Of a stretch of 64,000 nucleotides of DNA, positions 19,656 to 28,201 are shown one piece after another; position 1 is the stretch's first letter; every line of letters starts with the position of its first letter. The translations under genes and the position numbers were made by a program. Location: the NCBI GenBank assembly GCA_900314985.1, contig OMXL01000024.1:27052-91051 (forward strand), given 5' to 3'. The notes beneath the pieces were generated by a model. It saw only the letters and a program-made list of their open reading frames with translations. It was not told the DNA's origin and ran no database searches. The DNA is from an uncultured Prevotellaceae bacterium. Its GTDB lineage: Bacteria > Bacteroidota > Bacteroidia > Bacteroidales > Bacteroidaceae.

Positions 19656-21389
19656 ATGAACAAGAATAATATGAAATACTGGATGATGGGAATTGCCTGT
19701 GTAGGCATGCTGTCCACAGTCACAAGCTGTAAAGAGGACGAGTACCCTGACAACTCTATTCCCACACCACCAGCAGCTATTGCTCCCACAGAACCTACTA
19801 CTCAGGTTCTGTGGCCCAGCAACCTGCAGCGCGTCAGCGTTCACGACCCCAGCGTAGTCTATGACCCCTCTTCTTGGTCATTCTACATCTTCGGTTCACA
19901 CCGTGCCTATGCCAAGTCACCCAACCTGATGACATGGACAGCTGTAGCAGTGCCCTGGGGTGCTGATGGCGTCACTGGCGTTGGCAACGACGTTGCCTTC
20001 GTAAAACCCGAAGTCACCAAGGTAAAGAAAGGTGGCGCAGATGTCGACATGCCTGCATTCAACGCGTTTGAGTGGTCGGGCACAGCCAATCCAGACTGGA
20101 GCGTTGACGGCAACATGTGGGCTCCTGACGTGGTTTACAACAAGGAGATGAAGAAGTGGTGCATGTACCTCAGCATCAATGGTGACAGCTGGTATTCCAG
20201 CATCATCATGCTGACCTCCGACTTCATCGTAGGTCCTTACACCTATCAGGCTCCTGTTGTTATCAGTGGCTTCAAGTCTGGCGATACCTACAAGAAGACC
20301 GACCTCGAGATTGTTCTTGGTGCTCAGGAGTCGCTGCCCAGCCGCTATGCTCCCAGCGATAACTATGGCAACCACTGGCCTAACGCCATCGACCCCTGCG
20401 TGTTCTACGACGAACAGGGCAAGTTGTGGATGTCTTACGGTTCATGGAGTGGTGGTATCTTTATGTTGGAGTTGGACGAGAAGACCGGTCTGCGCGACTA
20501 CGACGTGACTTATGCTGAGAGCGAGACTTCTGATCCTTACTTCGGTAAGAAGATTGCCGGCGGTCACTATGCTTCTGGCGAGGCCAGCTATATTGAGTAC
20601 ATTGGTGGTTACTACTATCTGTTCATGAGCTACGGCGGACTGGCAGCAGGTGGTGTTCCCACAGACTACAACAATGGTGGTTACCAGATGCGCGTGTTCC
20701 GTTCAGAGAATCCCGACGGACCATACCTTGACAGCAAGAATGCCAACGCTATCTTCACCAGCTATGCACTGAACTTCGGTCCTAGCGAGAACGATGGCAA
20801 CCGTGGCGTCAACATCTTCGGTGCTTATGACTGGTCAAGCAGTGATATCCAGGCTTCTGGTGCATGGGCAGAGCGCTCACAGGGTCACAACTCTGTCATT
20901 GCCGCTCCCGACGGCCGTGCCTACCTGGTTTACCACTCTCGCTTCCAGGAGCAGGGTGAAGGTCATGCAGTACGTGTACACCAGCTCTTCCAGAATGTTG
21001 ACGGATGGCTCGTTGCTGCTCCGTTCGAGTACACTGGCGAGTTGGCTAAGTCTGCCGACATCGCTGCTAAGCAGCTGATTGCTACTGACCAGATTGCAGG
21101 CAACTACAAGCTGTTGGCTCACCCCTATGCGCTCGACCACACCAAGAAGGAAGTGGCTGTTCCTGTTGACATTACGCTCAATGCTGACGGCACTGTCACT
21201 GGTACCGGTACTGGCACATGGACCAACACCGAGGGCAAGTCTTACTTCACCATCAAGTTGGGTGGTGACGAATACAAGGGTGTCATGGTTCTCCAGACCT
21301 TAGAGCCCACCAACAAGCAGGTACCCGCCTTCACTTGTCTGAACCAGGCAACAGGTATCACCGTCTGGGGTTACAAGGTTACTGAATAA
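19656..21389 (+). CDS. GH43 lipoprotein, probable endo-alpha-1,5-L-arabinanase
   Basis: 577 residues with lipobox cysteine C25. A five-bladed-propeller GH43 catalytic core is indicated by the general base in VHDPSVVYD (D64), the pKa-modulating aspartate in NAIDPCVFYD (D246) and the acid in SGEASYIEYIGG (E309). A WAPDV motif and a GHNSV motif (usual calcium/histidine site) are also present. The C-terminal region of about 110 residues is a beta domain like that of extracellular endo-arabinanases. Lipidation suggests display on the cell surface, where it would cut the arabinan backbone for import by SusCD. A strong terminator follows it. A start six codons later (MKYWMM) is possible. Confidence 0.88.
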   Translation: MNKNNMKYWMMGIACVGMLSTVTSCKEDEYPDNSIPTPPAAIAPTEPTTQVLWPSNLQRVSVHDPSVVYDPSSWSFYIFGSHRAYAKSPNLMTWTAVAVPWGADGVTGVGNDVAFVKPEVTKVKKGGADVDMPAFNAFEWSGTANPDWSVDGNMWAPDVVYNKEMKKWCMYLSINGDSWYSSIIMLTSDFIVGPYTYQAPVVISGFKSGDTYKKTDLEIVLGAQESLPSRYAPSDNYGNHWPNAIDPCVFYDEQGKLWMSYGSWSGGIFMLELDEKTGLRDYDVTYAESETSDPYFGKKIAGGHYASGEASYIEYIGGYYYLFMSYGGLAAGGVPTDYNNGGYQMRVFRSENPDGPYLDSKNANAIFTSYALNFGPSENDGNRGVNIFGAYDWSSSDIQASGAWAERSQGHNSVIAAPDGRAYLVYHSRFQEQGEGHAVRVHQLFQNVDGWLVAAPFEYTGELAKSADIAAKQLIATDQIAGNYKLLAHPYALDHTKKEVAVPVDITLNADGTVTGTGTGTWTNTEGKSYFTIKLGGDEYKGVMVLQTLEPTNKQVPAFTCLNQATGITVWGYKVTE

Positions 21390-21400
21390 GCAGTCTATTC

Positions 21401-21440
21401 ACCTCTCTCCTTGCTCGATGAAGTGGGCGAGGAGAGAGGT
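21401..21440 (+). terminator. Strong intrinsic terminator inside the polysaccharide locus
   Basis: ACCTCTCTCC (21401-21410) pairs perfectly with GGAGAGAGGT (21431-21440). A further seven pairs, including G-U pairs, extend the stem to about 17 bp around an 8-nt loop, and T-rich sequence follows. It separates the regulator-proximal genes from the downstream enzymes. Confidence 0.8.
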
Positions 21441-21487
21441 ACTTTTAAATAATCTTTTTATCAATAACAAACTAAAAACAAACTACA

Positions 21488-22726
21488 ATGAAGAAAATCT
21501 TTACTTTTATTACTGCTGTACTTTTTTGTACAATGGCAACGGCTGGCACAGTAGGCAATGAGGACAACACCACAGGCTGGTGGTCGGCATTCTCCGACTA
21601 CTACACCCTTGCCCCTAACAAGACGCTGAAGCTGAAGTTCACCAACTACACCAGCAAGGCCAACAACTGGAATAACTGGCTGGCAGTAGTGACTACCGAT
21701 GCAGATCGCAATACAGATGGTTATTCAGAGTATTTTGTGCTGCGTGCCGACAACTACGGCTGGAATAGTACCACCAATACTTTCGATAATCAGACTTGGT
21801 TTACCTCACTGACCAGCAACTACAACTGGAATACTTTCAAAGACGACATGGATGGTTCAACGGTTAATATGACCATCAGTCGCGTAGGTGCCAGAGTGAC
21901 CCTGCATGCAGATATCACTACTGTTGGTGAAGCTGACTACTATGAGGAATTTGTGATAGACTGTGGCGATGGTACACAGAACATCCGTGCTTTCCTGACT
22001 ACCGATGGCGGACACTTGGTTATCGACGACGATGCCACAACGATTGCCGACTCTGAGAAGCCTGAGACCATCACCATTCAGGGTACCCAGATTGGTGAGA
22101 CCGACTTGACCACTGGCTGGTGGAGTGCATTCTCTGACTATTACAAACTCGCAAAGAACCATGTGCTGACACTGCAATTCATCAATTATACCAACAAGGT
22201 AAACAGTTGGAACAACTGGGCATTGGCAGCTACAACGGATGCCGACCGTGGCGACACAGAAGGCGGATATAAGGAGTATTTCGTCGTTCGCGCTGACAGC
22301 TATTGCTGGGGTGCATATGGAGACTCTAATAATAACGCTGATGTTTATGTCTTGACCAACGATTACAATTGGGATACCTTCAAGAACGACATGCATGGCG
22401 CTAAGGTAAATCTTACTCTGACGCGTAACGGCGCTCAGCTGACAGCTCACGCAGACATCACCACTACTGGTGGTACGAATTATTCCGAGAATCTGGAGGT
22501 TGCCAACTGCGACGATGGTGAGCAGAACATCCGTGCCTTCCTTGTCATTGAGGGTGGCTGTATCGACCTCCTCAGCGCACAGATTACTGGAGGCGTTGAT
22601 GGTATCGAGAACGTCAAGATGAACAACAATAGCAACGGCGTGCGCTACAACATCGCCGGACAGCATGTGACCGCTGACTACAAAGGTCTCGTTATTGAAA
22701 ATGGCCGCAAGGTCTTGAAGAAGTAA
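21488..22726 (+). CDS. Secreted two-module putative arabinan-binding protein with sorting-like tail
   Basis: 412 residues with signal peptide MKKIFTFITAVLFCTMATA. Two homologous modules at about 22-190 and 200-365 start with (T/L)TTGWWSAFSDYY and contain a NNWNNW or NSWNNW core and a YFVxRAD motif. They are related to the three modules of the lipoprotein at 17770. The C-terminus (VRYNIAGQHV...KGLVIENGRK) resembles the sorting tails of secreted Prevotella proteins. No catalytic residues were recognised. A role as a secreted or surface-anchored glycan-binding protein is inferred. It is followed 10 nt later by a GH43 gene. Confidence 0.82.
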   Translation: MKKIFTFITAVLFCTMATAGTVGNEDNTTGWWSAFSDYYTLAPNKTLKLKFTNYTSKANNWNNWLAVVTTDADRNTDGYSEYFVLRADNYGWNSTTNTFDNQTWFTSLTSNYNWNTFKDDMDGSTVNMTISRVGARVTLHADITTVGEADYYEEFVIDCGDGTQNIRAFLTTDGGHLVIDDDATTIADSEKPETITIQGTQIGETDLTTGWWSAFSDYYKLAKNHVLTLQFINYTNKVNSWNNWALAATTDADRGDTEGGYKEYFVVRADSYCWGAYGDSNNNADVYVLTNDYNWDTFKNDMHGAKVNLTLTRNGAQLTAHADITTTGGTNYSENLEVANCDDGEQNIRAFLVIEGGCIDLLSAQITGGVDGIENVKMNNNSNGVRYNIAGQHVTADYKGLVIENGRKVLKK

Positions 22727-22736
22727 TATACACAGC

Positions 22737-23777
22737 ATGAGAAGGCTTCTATTATTTGTGATGCTGGTAATTGTCGGACAGTCGGCAATGGCTCAGGGTA
22801 ATCGACACCGTATGGTGCCGATTACCACCGACACTCCCATGGCGCACGACCCTGTCATGGCCTACGAGGATAGCACGTATCACCTCTACTGCACGGGGAT
22901 AGGCATCCAGCACATGACCTCCAAGGATCTTCGTACGTGGACGGTTGACCCTACTCCTGTGATGACGGTGATGCCCCAGTGGGCGCACGACTCCGTGCCT
23001 GGCTTCCTGCATCACGTCTGGGCACCTGACATCATCCGCTGGCATGGTCGCTGGTGGCTGGCATATAGCTGTTCTACGTTTGGCAAGAATGGTTCTGCCA
23101 TTGGTCTGCTCAGCACGCCATCGCTCTCAGCACCCGTCTGGAATGATGAGGGTTGCATAGTCACCTCTCGTGAAGGGCGCGACAACTGGAATGCCATCGA
23201 CCCCTGCTTCGTCATCGATGACAACGACCAGCCTTGGCTGACATGGGGCTCCTTTTGGGACGGTATCCAGATGGCTCCTCTCGACACCACGATGCATCTT
23301 AAACATCAGGCATCGGACATCAGACATCAGACATCAGAAACCATCGCTCGTCGCTATGCTCCCAGCGCCCAGAATGTGCCTGCCAATCCGACGTCGAAGC
23401 ATGCGGGCACCAACGCCATCGAGGCACCCTTCATCTTCAAGCATGGAGGCTGGTACTACCTCTTTGTGTCGTGGGACTACTGCTGTCGTGGTGCTCAGAG
23501 CAACTACCGTGTTGCTGTGGGTCGCTCAAAGACCGTCGATGGTCCCTATCTCGACCGCAATGGCATTGATATGCGCGAAGGTGGCGGTACGCTCTTCATA
23601 GAGGGCGACAAGAAGCAGTTTGAGGCTGCAGGCCACTGTGCTGTCTATCATCTGGGCGAAGAGGACATCTTCATCTGTCATGGCTATAGCATCCAGCACA
23701 AGGGTGCCAGCATCCTTATTCAGCGCCCTATCCGTTGGACAGCAGACGCTTGGCCCGTTTTAGTGAAAAGTAAATAG
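22737..23777 (+). CDS. GH43 family enzyme, probable arabinan endo-1,5-alpha-L-arabinosidase
   Basis: 346 residues with signal peptide ending near GQSAMAQ. The GH43 core is visible: base D38 in MAHDPVMAYED, modulator D155 in NAIDPCFVID, acid E229 in NAIEAPFIFK, plus HHVWAPDI. The length fits a single-domain endo-arabinanase-like GH43. The absence of a lipobox suggests a periplasmic enzyme acting on imported oligosaccharides. A period-7 nucleotide repeat encodes an insertion HQASDIRHQTSE between the modulator and the acid; it keeps the frame and probably lies in a loop. Translationally close to the genes on both sides (10 and 9 nt). Confidence 0.88.
   Translation: MRRLLLFVMLVIVGQSAMAQGNRHRMVPITTDTPMAHDPVMAYEDSTYHLYCTGIGIQHMTSKDLRTWTVDPTPVMTVMPQWAHDSVPGFLHHVWAPDIIRWHGRWWLAYSCSTFGKNGSAIGLLSTPSLSAPVWNDEGCIVTSREGRDNWNAIDPCFVIDDNDQPWLTWGSFWDGIQMAPLDTTMHLKHQASDIRHQTSETIARRYAPSAQNVPANPTSKHAGTNAIEAPFIFKHGGWYYLFVSWDYCCRGAQSNYRVAVGRSKTVDGPYLDRNGIDMREGGGTLFIEGDKKQFEAAGHCAVYHLGEEDIFICHGYSIQHKGASILIQRPIRWTADAWPVLVKSK
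23304..23338 (+). repeat. Period-7 repeat CATCAGA x5 within GH43 gene
   Basis: Five contiguous heptamers: CATCAGG, CATCGGA, then CATCAGA three times. They encode the HQASDIRHQTS loop of the GH43 enzyme. Confidence 0.85.
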
Positions 23778-23786
23778 TTTAGAGTG

Positions 23787-25925
23787 ATGCGCCGTATCGT
23801 CATTTTATCATTTATCATTTGTCATTTATCATTTAGCGACGCCTTCGCACAGAGTTGGACGGCAGATAATGGCAATGGCACCTATACCAACCCATTGTTC
23901 TACGACGAGTTCTCCGATCCCGACATCCTGAGGGTGGGCGATGACTATTATCTGGCAGGTACCACAATGCACTCGGTGCCTGGCCTCGTCATTCTCCACT
24001 CTAAGGACTTGGTCAACTGGGAGAACATCTCGTATTGCTTCGACCGCTTCGACTTCGACGACGATGCCTTCTCCTTGAAGAACCACCAGGAGATCTACGG
24101 TCAGGGCATCTGGGCGCCAGCCATCCGCTATGCCAACGGACAGTTCTACATTTTCTCGAACGTCAACGGCAAGGGCTTGCAGTGTTATACCTCCAAAGAC
24201 ATTCGTGGTCCTTGGAAGCACCATAACATGCAGGGACGCATCTACGACCTCTCCGTACTCTTCGACGACGATGGCAAGATCTACGCCATTCATGGCTATG
24301 GTGAGGTGAAATGTACAGAGCTGAAGGCAGACATGAGTGGTCCTATCGAGGCTACCGAGCGCGTCATCATTCCTGAGGGCAATGCTGTGGGCGAGGGTCA
24401 CCACATGTATAAGATAGGTGGCATGTACTACCTCATTTCTACCGATTACAAGCCCAACGGTCGTACACTCTGTTCGCGTGCCAAGAGCATCTGGGGCCCC
24501 TATGAGACCATCACCATTACGGCTGACGAGACCTTCGGCTATCATGCTGCCCCATTGACGCAGATTCCCAGCGACGTGAAGTATCGCATTGGCGAGGATG
24601 GTACGCGCTTTGCCATTCCCACTGTCGATGAGGATGCTACGGCATGCAGCAACATCCACCAAGGTGGCATCGTTGAAGACCAGAGCGGACAGTGGTGGGC
24701 TTTGCTCATGATGGACTTCCACTCCATCGGTCGCACGGTGACGCTGGCTCCCATCACATGGAAAGACGGCTGGCCCATGCTGGGTCTGGAGGGTAACCTT
24801 GGTCATGCGCCCCGTACGTGGCTCAAACCCAATGTGGCGTCTGTGGCTCCTCATGCTCCCTATAACCGTAATGATAACTTCGACTATCCTCCTTCCTCTT
24901 TCCACTTTCCTCTTTCCACTAAACTCAATCCCATCTGGCAATGGAACCACAATCCTGACGACACCAAGTGGAGCATAAAGAACGGGCGTCTGCGCCTGCA
25001 GTCGATGCCTGCCGAACAGCTGATGTGGGCTCGCAATACGCTCACCCAGCGTGTCATTGGTCCTACGTCTATCACCACCGTCGAGCTCTACACCAAGGGT
25101 ATGAAGGATGGCGACATCTGTGGACTGGGCAATATCAATGTGCCTTGCTCGTGGATAGGGGTGAGCCTCCCCCTATCCCCCTCCAAAAAGAGGGGGAACA
25201 CCTATCGCCTTCGTTGTTTTGAGCAACTCACCAACGATACCGTAGATATAGATGTGGAATTACCGCAGAATAAACTGTGGCTTCGCTGCATAGGCGACTA
25301 CGACAACGACCAGGCGCAATATGCCTATTCGCTGGATGGTGTCAACTTCCAGACGCTGGGTCGCATGATGCCGCTGTCTTACCAGCTCGTCACCTTCCAA
25401 GGTTCGCGTCACGCCCTCTTCGCCTTCAATCACAAGGGCAAGCAGGGTGGCTATGCGGAGTTCGACAACTTCACCGTCGTGGAACCTAAGGCTGACCGCA
25501 GCCAGAATATCCCTTACGGCAAGACATTCCGTATCATCAACAAGGCCACGGGTCGTCCTGCTATTGCCTTGGAGCATGGCTTATTGTACGATACTCATGC
25601 TGAAGATAATAGTAAGCAGACTCGTTTCCATCTCATCGACCGTGGACAGGGACAGGTCATTCTGCAATGCCTCGACGGACGCTATGTGTTCTGCTCAGGC
25701 TATGGACTGGCTGGCGATGTCCGCTTGACCACAGACATCTCTAAGGCTGAGGTCTTTATGTGGCAGGACTATCTCGACCACGACTTCATGCTCCTGTCTA
25801 TGCGCACCCACCGCTATGTAGGCAAGAGTCCCACTACGGGCAGTCCTTATTCTATGGACTTTACGGGTGCCGATCCTGCACGTCGCAATGGTGCCGTATT
25901 CCGTTGGGAAGAAACACCTCTTTAG
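23787..25925 (+). CDS. GH43 enzyme with C-terminal beta-sandwich and beta-trefoil-like domain
   Basis: 712 residues from the ATG at 23787; a GTG one codon earlier is a less likely start. The signal peptide core is encoded by a period-7 repeat. The GH43 core has base D44 (EFSDPDILR), modulator D154 (IYDLSVLFDDDG) and acid E203 (AVGEGHHMYKI), the pattern of beta-xylosidase/alpha-L-arabinofuranosidase subfamilies with a C-terminal concanavalin-like domain (about 370-570). The last 140 residues (FRIINKATGRPAIALEHG...RYVFCSGYG) look like a fascin/trefoil-type binding domain. It probably removes arabinose side chains or ends in the periplasm. A hairpin repeat is embedded in frame at 25153-25197. 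Confidence 0.85.
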   Translation: MRRIVILSFIICHLSFSDAFAQSWTADNGNGTYTNPLFYDEFSDPDILRVGDDYYLAGTTMHSVPGLVILHSKDLVNWENISYCFDRFDFDDDAFSLKNHQEIYGQGIWAPAIRYANGQFYIFSNVNGKGLQCYTSKDIRGPWKHHNMQGRIYDLSVLFDDDGKIYAIHGYGEVKCTELKADMSGPIEATERVIIPEGNAVGEGHHMYKIGGMYYLISTDYKPNGRTLCSRAKSIWGPYETITITADETFGYHAAPLTQIPSDVKYRIGEDGTRFAIPTVDEDATACSNIHQGGIVEDQSGQWWALLMMDFHSIGRTVTLAPITWKDGWPMLGLEGNLGHAPRTWLKPNVASVAPHAPYNRNDNFDYPPSSFHFPLSTKLNPIWQWNHNPDDTKWSIKNGRLRLQSMPAEQLMWARNTLTQRVIGPTSITTVELYTKGMKDGDICGLGNINVPCSWIGVSLPLSPSKKRGNTYRLRCFEQLTNDTVDIDVELPQNKLWLRCIGDYDNDQAQYAYSLDGVNFQTLGRMMPLSYQLVTFQGSRHALFAFNHKGKQGGYAEFDNFTVVEPKADRSQNIPYGKTFRIINKATGRPAIALEHGLLYDTHAEDNSKQTRFHLIDRGQGQVILQCLDGRYVFCSGYGLAGDVRLTTDISKAEVFMWQDYLDHDFMLLSMRTHRYVGKSPTTGSPYSMDFTGADPARRNGAVFRWEETPL
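23808..23835 (+). repeat. Period-7 repeat TCATTTA x4 forming a signal peptide core
   Basis: TCATTTA, TCATTTG, TCATTTA, TCATTTA, preceded by an 8-nt variant. It encodes the hydrophobic LSFIICHLSF stretch of the GH43 signal peptide. Confidence 0.8.
24893..24920 (+). repeat. Period-7 repeat TTCCTCT/TTCCACT x4
   Basis: TTCCTCT and TTCCACT alternate twice within the GH43 coding region, encoding SSFHFPLST between the catalytic and beta-sandwich domains. Confidence 0.8.
25153..25197 (+). repeat. Double-hairpin repeat embedded in frame in GH43 gene
   Basis: GGATAGGGG (25153-25161) pairs with CCCCTATCC (25170-25178), and TCCCCCTC (25176-25183) pairs with GAGGGGGA (25190-25197). The arms overlap, so two alternative hairpins exist. 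The frame stays open and encodes GVSLPLSPSKKRGN. It looks like an intergenic-type element inserted into the gene. Confidence 0.7.
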
Positions 25926-25968
25926 TTAATAAATCATAGTTCATAGCTTAGATGTGCACATTTTTTTG

Positions 25969-25976
25969 TACTTTTG
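25969..25976 (+). promoter_or_regulatory. Promoter -7 box of the GH51 gene
   Basis: TACTTTTG matches TAnnTTTG, giving a leader of about 35 nt. The GH51 gene may thus have its own promoter in the 90-nt gap. Confidence 0.5.
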
Positions 25977-26015
25977 CAAAGTCAGAAAACTATAAAATAT
26001 TAAAAGGATAGATAT

Positions 26016-28022
26016 ATGAAGAAAAAGTTATTTGCACTGGCTGTCGTCATGGGCACCGCACTGAGCTCGTGGGCACAGCTGACAATGGATGTCAACACCA
26101 AGAAATTGGGGGCACCCATCCAGTCAACGATGTACGGTATCTTCTTTGAGGATATCAACTATGCCGCTGACGGTGGTCTGTATGGCGAACTGGTGAAGAA
26201 CCGCTCGTTTGAGTTTCCACAGCACCTGATGGGCTGGCAGGCCTTTGGCTGTGTCGATGTGAAGGACGATGGTCCCTTCCAGCGCTGTCCGCACTATGTG
26301 GTGCTGAGCGACCCTGGCCACAACGACCGTCGTACGGGTCTGACGAACGAGGGCTACTTCGGCATTGGCGTAAAGAAGGGCGAGAAGTACCGCTTCACAG
26401 TATGGGCGAAGGCTCCGAAAGACAAGGCTCACATCCGCGTACAGCTCATCGACGAGAGTTCGATGGGCGAACGTCAGGAGTTTGTTGAGCAGAAGTTGGA
26501 GATCAACTCGACGCGCTGGGAGAGATACAGCGTGCTGTTGACATCGACGAAGACGATGAAACATGCCAAGCTGCGCATCTTCCTGCAGGGCAAGAACAGC
26601 GTCTGCCTGGAGCATATCTCGCTATTCCCCGTCAACACCTATAAGAACCGTACCAACGGCATGCGCCGCGACTTGGCACAGGCATTGGAAGACCTGCACC
26701 CAGGCATTTTCCGTTTCCCTGGCGGATGTATCGTGGAGGGTAGCTCACTCGACGAGCGCTACCAGTGGAAGAATAGCGTAGGTCCCGTAGAGAACCGTCC
26801 GCTGAACCACAACCGCTGGGAATATACCTTCGACCACCGCTACTTCCCCGACTACTACCAGTCGTACGGACTCGGCTTCTTCGAGTTCTTCCAGCTGGCA
26901 GAGGATATCGGTGCTGAGCCACTGCCCGTCATCTCGTGTGGACTGAGCTGTCAGTTCCAGAACCCTGACCCCACCAAGCCTGGCGTACACGTGGCACTCG
27001 ACGACCTCGGACCCTACATCCAGGATGCCCTCGACCTCGTGGAGTTTGCCAATGGCGACGTCACCACCAAGTGGGGTAAGGTGCGTGCCGACATGGGGCA
27101 CCCCGCACCCTTCAACCTGAAATACTTAGGTGTGGGCAACGAACAGTGGGACTACGACGAGGCGCATGGTGGCTACGGCCCCGTGTTTACCGAGCGCCTG
27201 AAGAAGTTCAGCGATGCCCTGCGTGCCAAATATCCTCAGCTGAAGCTCATCGGTACCACTGGCCCGAACTCTGAGGGCTGGGACTTCGATCTGCTGCAGC
27301 CCCGTATGAAGGAGCTGAAGGTGGATCTCTACGACGAGCACTACTATCGCGACGAGCAGTGGTTCCTCTCTCATGGTCTGCGCTACGACTCGTACGACCG
27401 CAAGGGGCCTAAGGTGTTTGCTGGCGAGTATGCCTGCCACGGCAAGGGAAAGAAGTGGAACCACTACGAGGCTGCCATCCTCGAGGCTGCCCACATGACG
27501 GGCTTCGAGCGCAATGCCGACATCGTCCACATGACCACTCCTGCCCCACTCTTCGCCCATGTTGACGGCTGGCAGTGGCGCCCCGACCAGATATGGTACG
27601 ACCAGACGCAGATGTTCAAGACCGTTAGCTACTACGTGCAGCAGCTCTATGCCACCAACAAGGGAACGAATGTGCTCCAGCTGACTGCCGACAAGAAGCC
27701 TGTAGCCAATCAGGAGGGACAGCACGGTCTCTTTGCCTCCGCAGCCTACGACAAGGATGCCGCCGAGGTCATCGTCAAGGTGGTCAACACCTCGAAGACC
27801 GTGCAACCCATCACGCTGAACCTGAAAGACCTTGCGGGAGCCACCACGGCACAGACCATCACGCTGAGCCATCAGGGCATGAACGACGAGAACAGCATCC
27901 AGCGCCCCGAGCTGATTACCCCCAAGCAGGGTACCATCGCCGTGGAGGCTGGCAAGAAGCAAAGCGTCATCAACGACCAGCTGCCCGCCATGTCGTTCCG
28001 CATCTACAGAATTAAAAAGTAA
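26016..28022 (+). CDS. GH51 alpha-L-arabinofuranosidase
   Basis: 668 residues with signal peptide ending near SSWAQ. The N-terminal region has YGIFFEDINYAADGGLYGELVKNR, typical of GH51. The acid/base glutamate is E376 in GVGNEQWD and the nucleophile is E471 in FAGEYACHG. The C-terminal beta domain matches alpha-L-arabinofuranosidase C-terminal type. Signal peptide and family imply a periplasmic exo-enzyme releasing L-arabinose from arabino-oligosaccharides. It closes the locus and fixes its substrate as an arabinose-containing glycan. No arabinose catabolic genes lie in this window. Confidence 0.93.
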   Translation: MKKKLFALAVVMGTALSSWAQLTMDVNTKKLGAPIQSTMYGIFFEDINYAADGGLYGELVKNRSFEFPQHLMGWQAFGCVDVKDDGPFQRCPHYVVLSDPGHNDRRTGLTNEGYFGIGVKKGEKYRFTVWAKAPKDKAHIRVQLIDESSMGERQEFVEQKLEINSTRWERYSVLLTSTKTMKHAKLRIFLQGKNSVCLEHISLFPVNTYKNRTNGMRRDLAQALEDLHPGIFRFPGGCIVEGSSLDERYQWKNSVGPVENRPLNHNRWEYTFDHRYFPDYYQSYGLGFFEFFQLAEDIGAEPLPVISCGLSCQFQNPDPTKPGVHVALDDLGPYIQDALDLVEFANGDVTTKWGKVRADMGHPAPFNLKYLGVGNEQWDYDEAHGGYGPVFTERLKKFSDALRAKYPQLKLIGTTGPNSEGWDFDLLQPRMKELKVDLYDEHYYRDEQWFLSHGLRYDSYDRKGPKVFAGEYACHGKGKKWNHYEAAILEAAHMTGFERNADIVHMTTPAPLFAHVDGWQWRPDQIWYDQTQMFKTVSYYVQQLYATNKGTNVLQLTADKKPVANQEGQHGLFASAAYDKDAAEVIVKVVNTSKTVQPITLNLKDLAGATTAQTITLSHQGMNDENSIQRPELITPKQGTIAVEAGKKQSVINDQLPAMSFRIYRIKK

Positions 28023-28103
28023 GATAGCAGAAATAAAACAAAAGGAGCGAGGAGGTACACCTTTGAAAAGGTAAAAAAGTAAAAAAACAAACCGGTTTTA
28101 CCC

Positions 28104-28165
28104 GCGATGCGTCCGCTCGAAACATTTGTCGGTTAAAGTTTCTGTGCGCGACGCATCGCTTTTTT
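28104..28165 (+). terminator. Terminator after GH51
   Basis: GCGATGCGTC (28104-28113) and GACGCATCGC (28150-28159) are perfect 10-bp complements followed by six T. The loop is long (36 nt) and contains a small GAAAC/GTTTC stem, so the fold may be branched. A TAATTTTG box lies just after (28172-28179), but only a minus-strand gene follows. Confidence 0.65.
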
Positions 28166-28201
28166 ATTGTGTAATTTTGCAGCCGAATTTGGAGAATCGT
28201 C

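Noticed and set aside
23829-24950. Minus-strand 373-codon frame opposite the GH43 gene
   Set aside because: Antisense of a GH43 with all three catalytic residues in place.
28067-28090. A-rich GTAAAAAAG text after GH51 as a heptamer array
   Set aside because: Spacing alternates 7 and 8 and the sequence is mostly A, so a period cannot be assigned.
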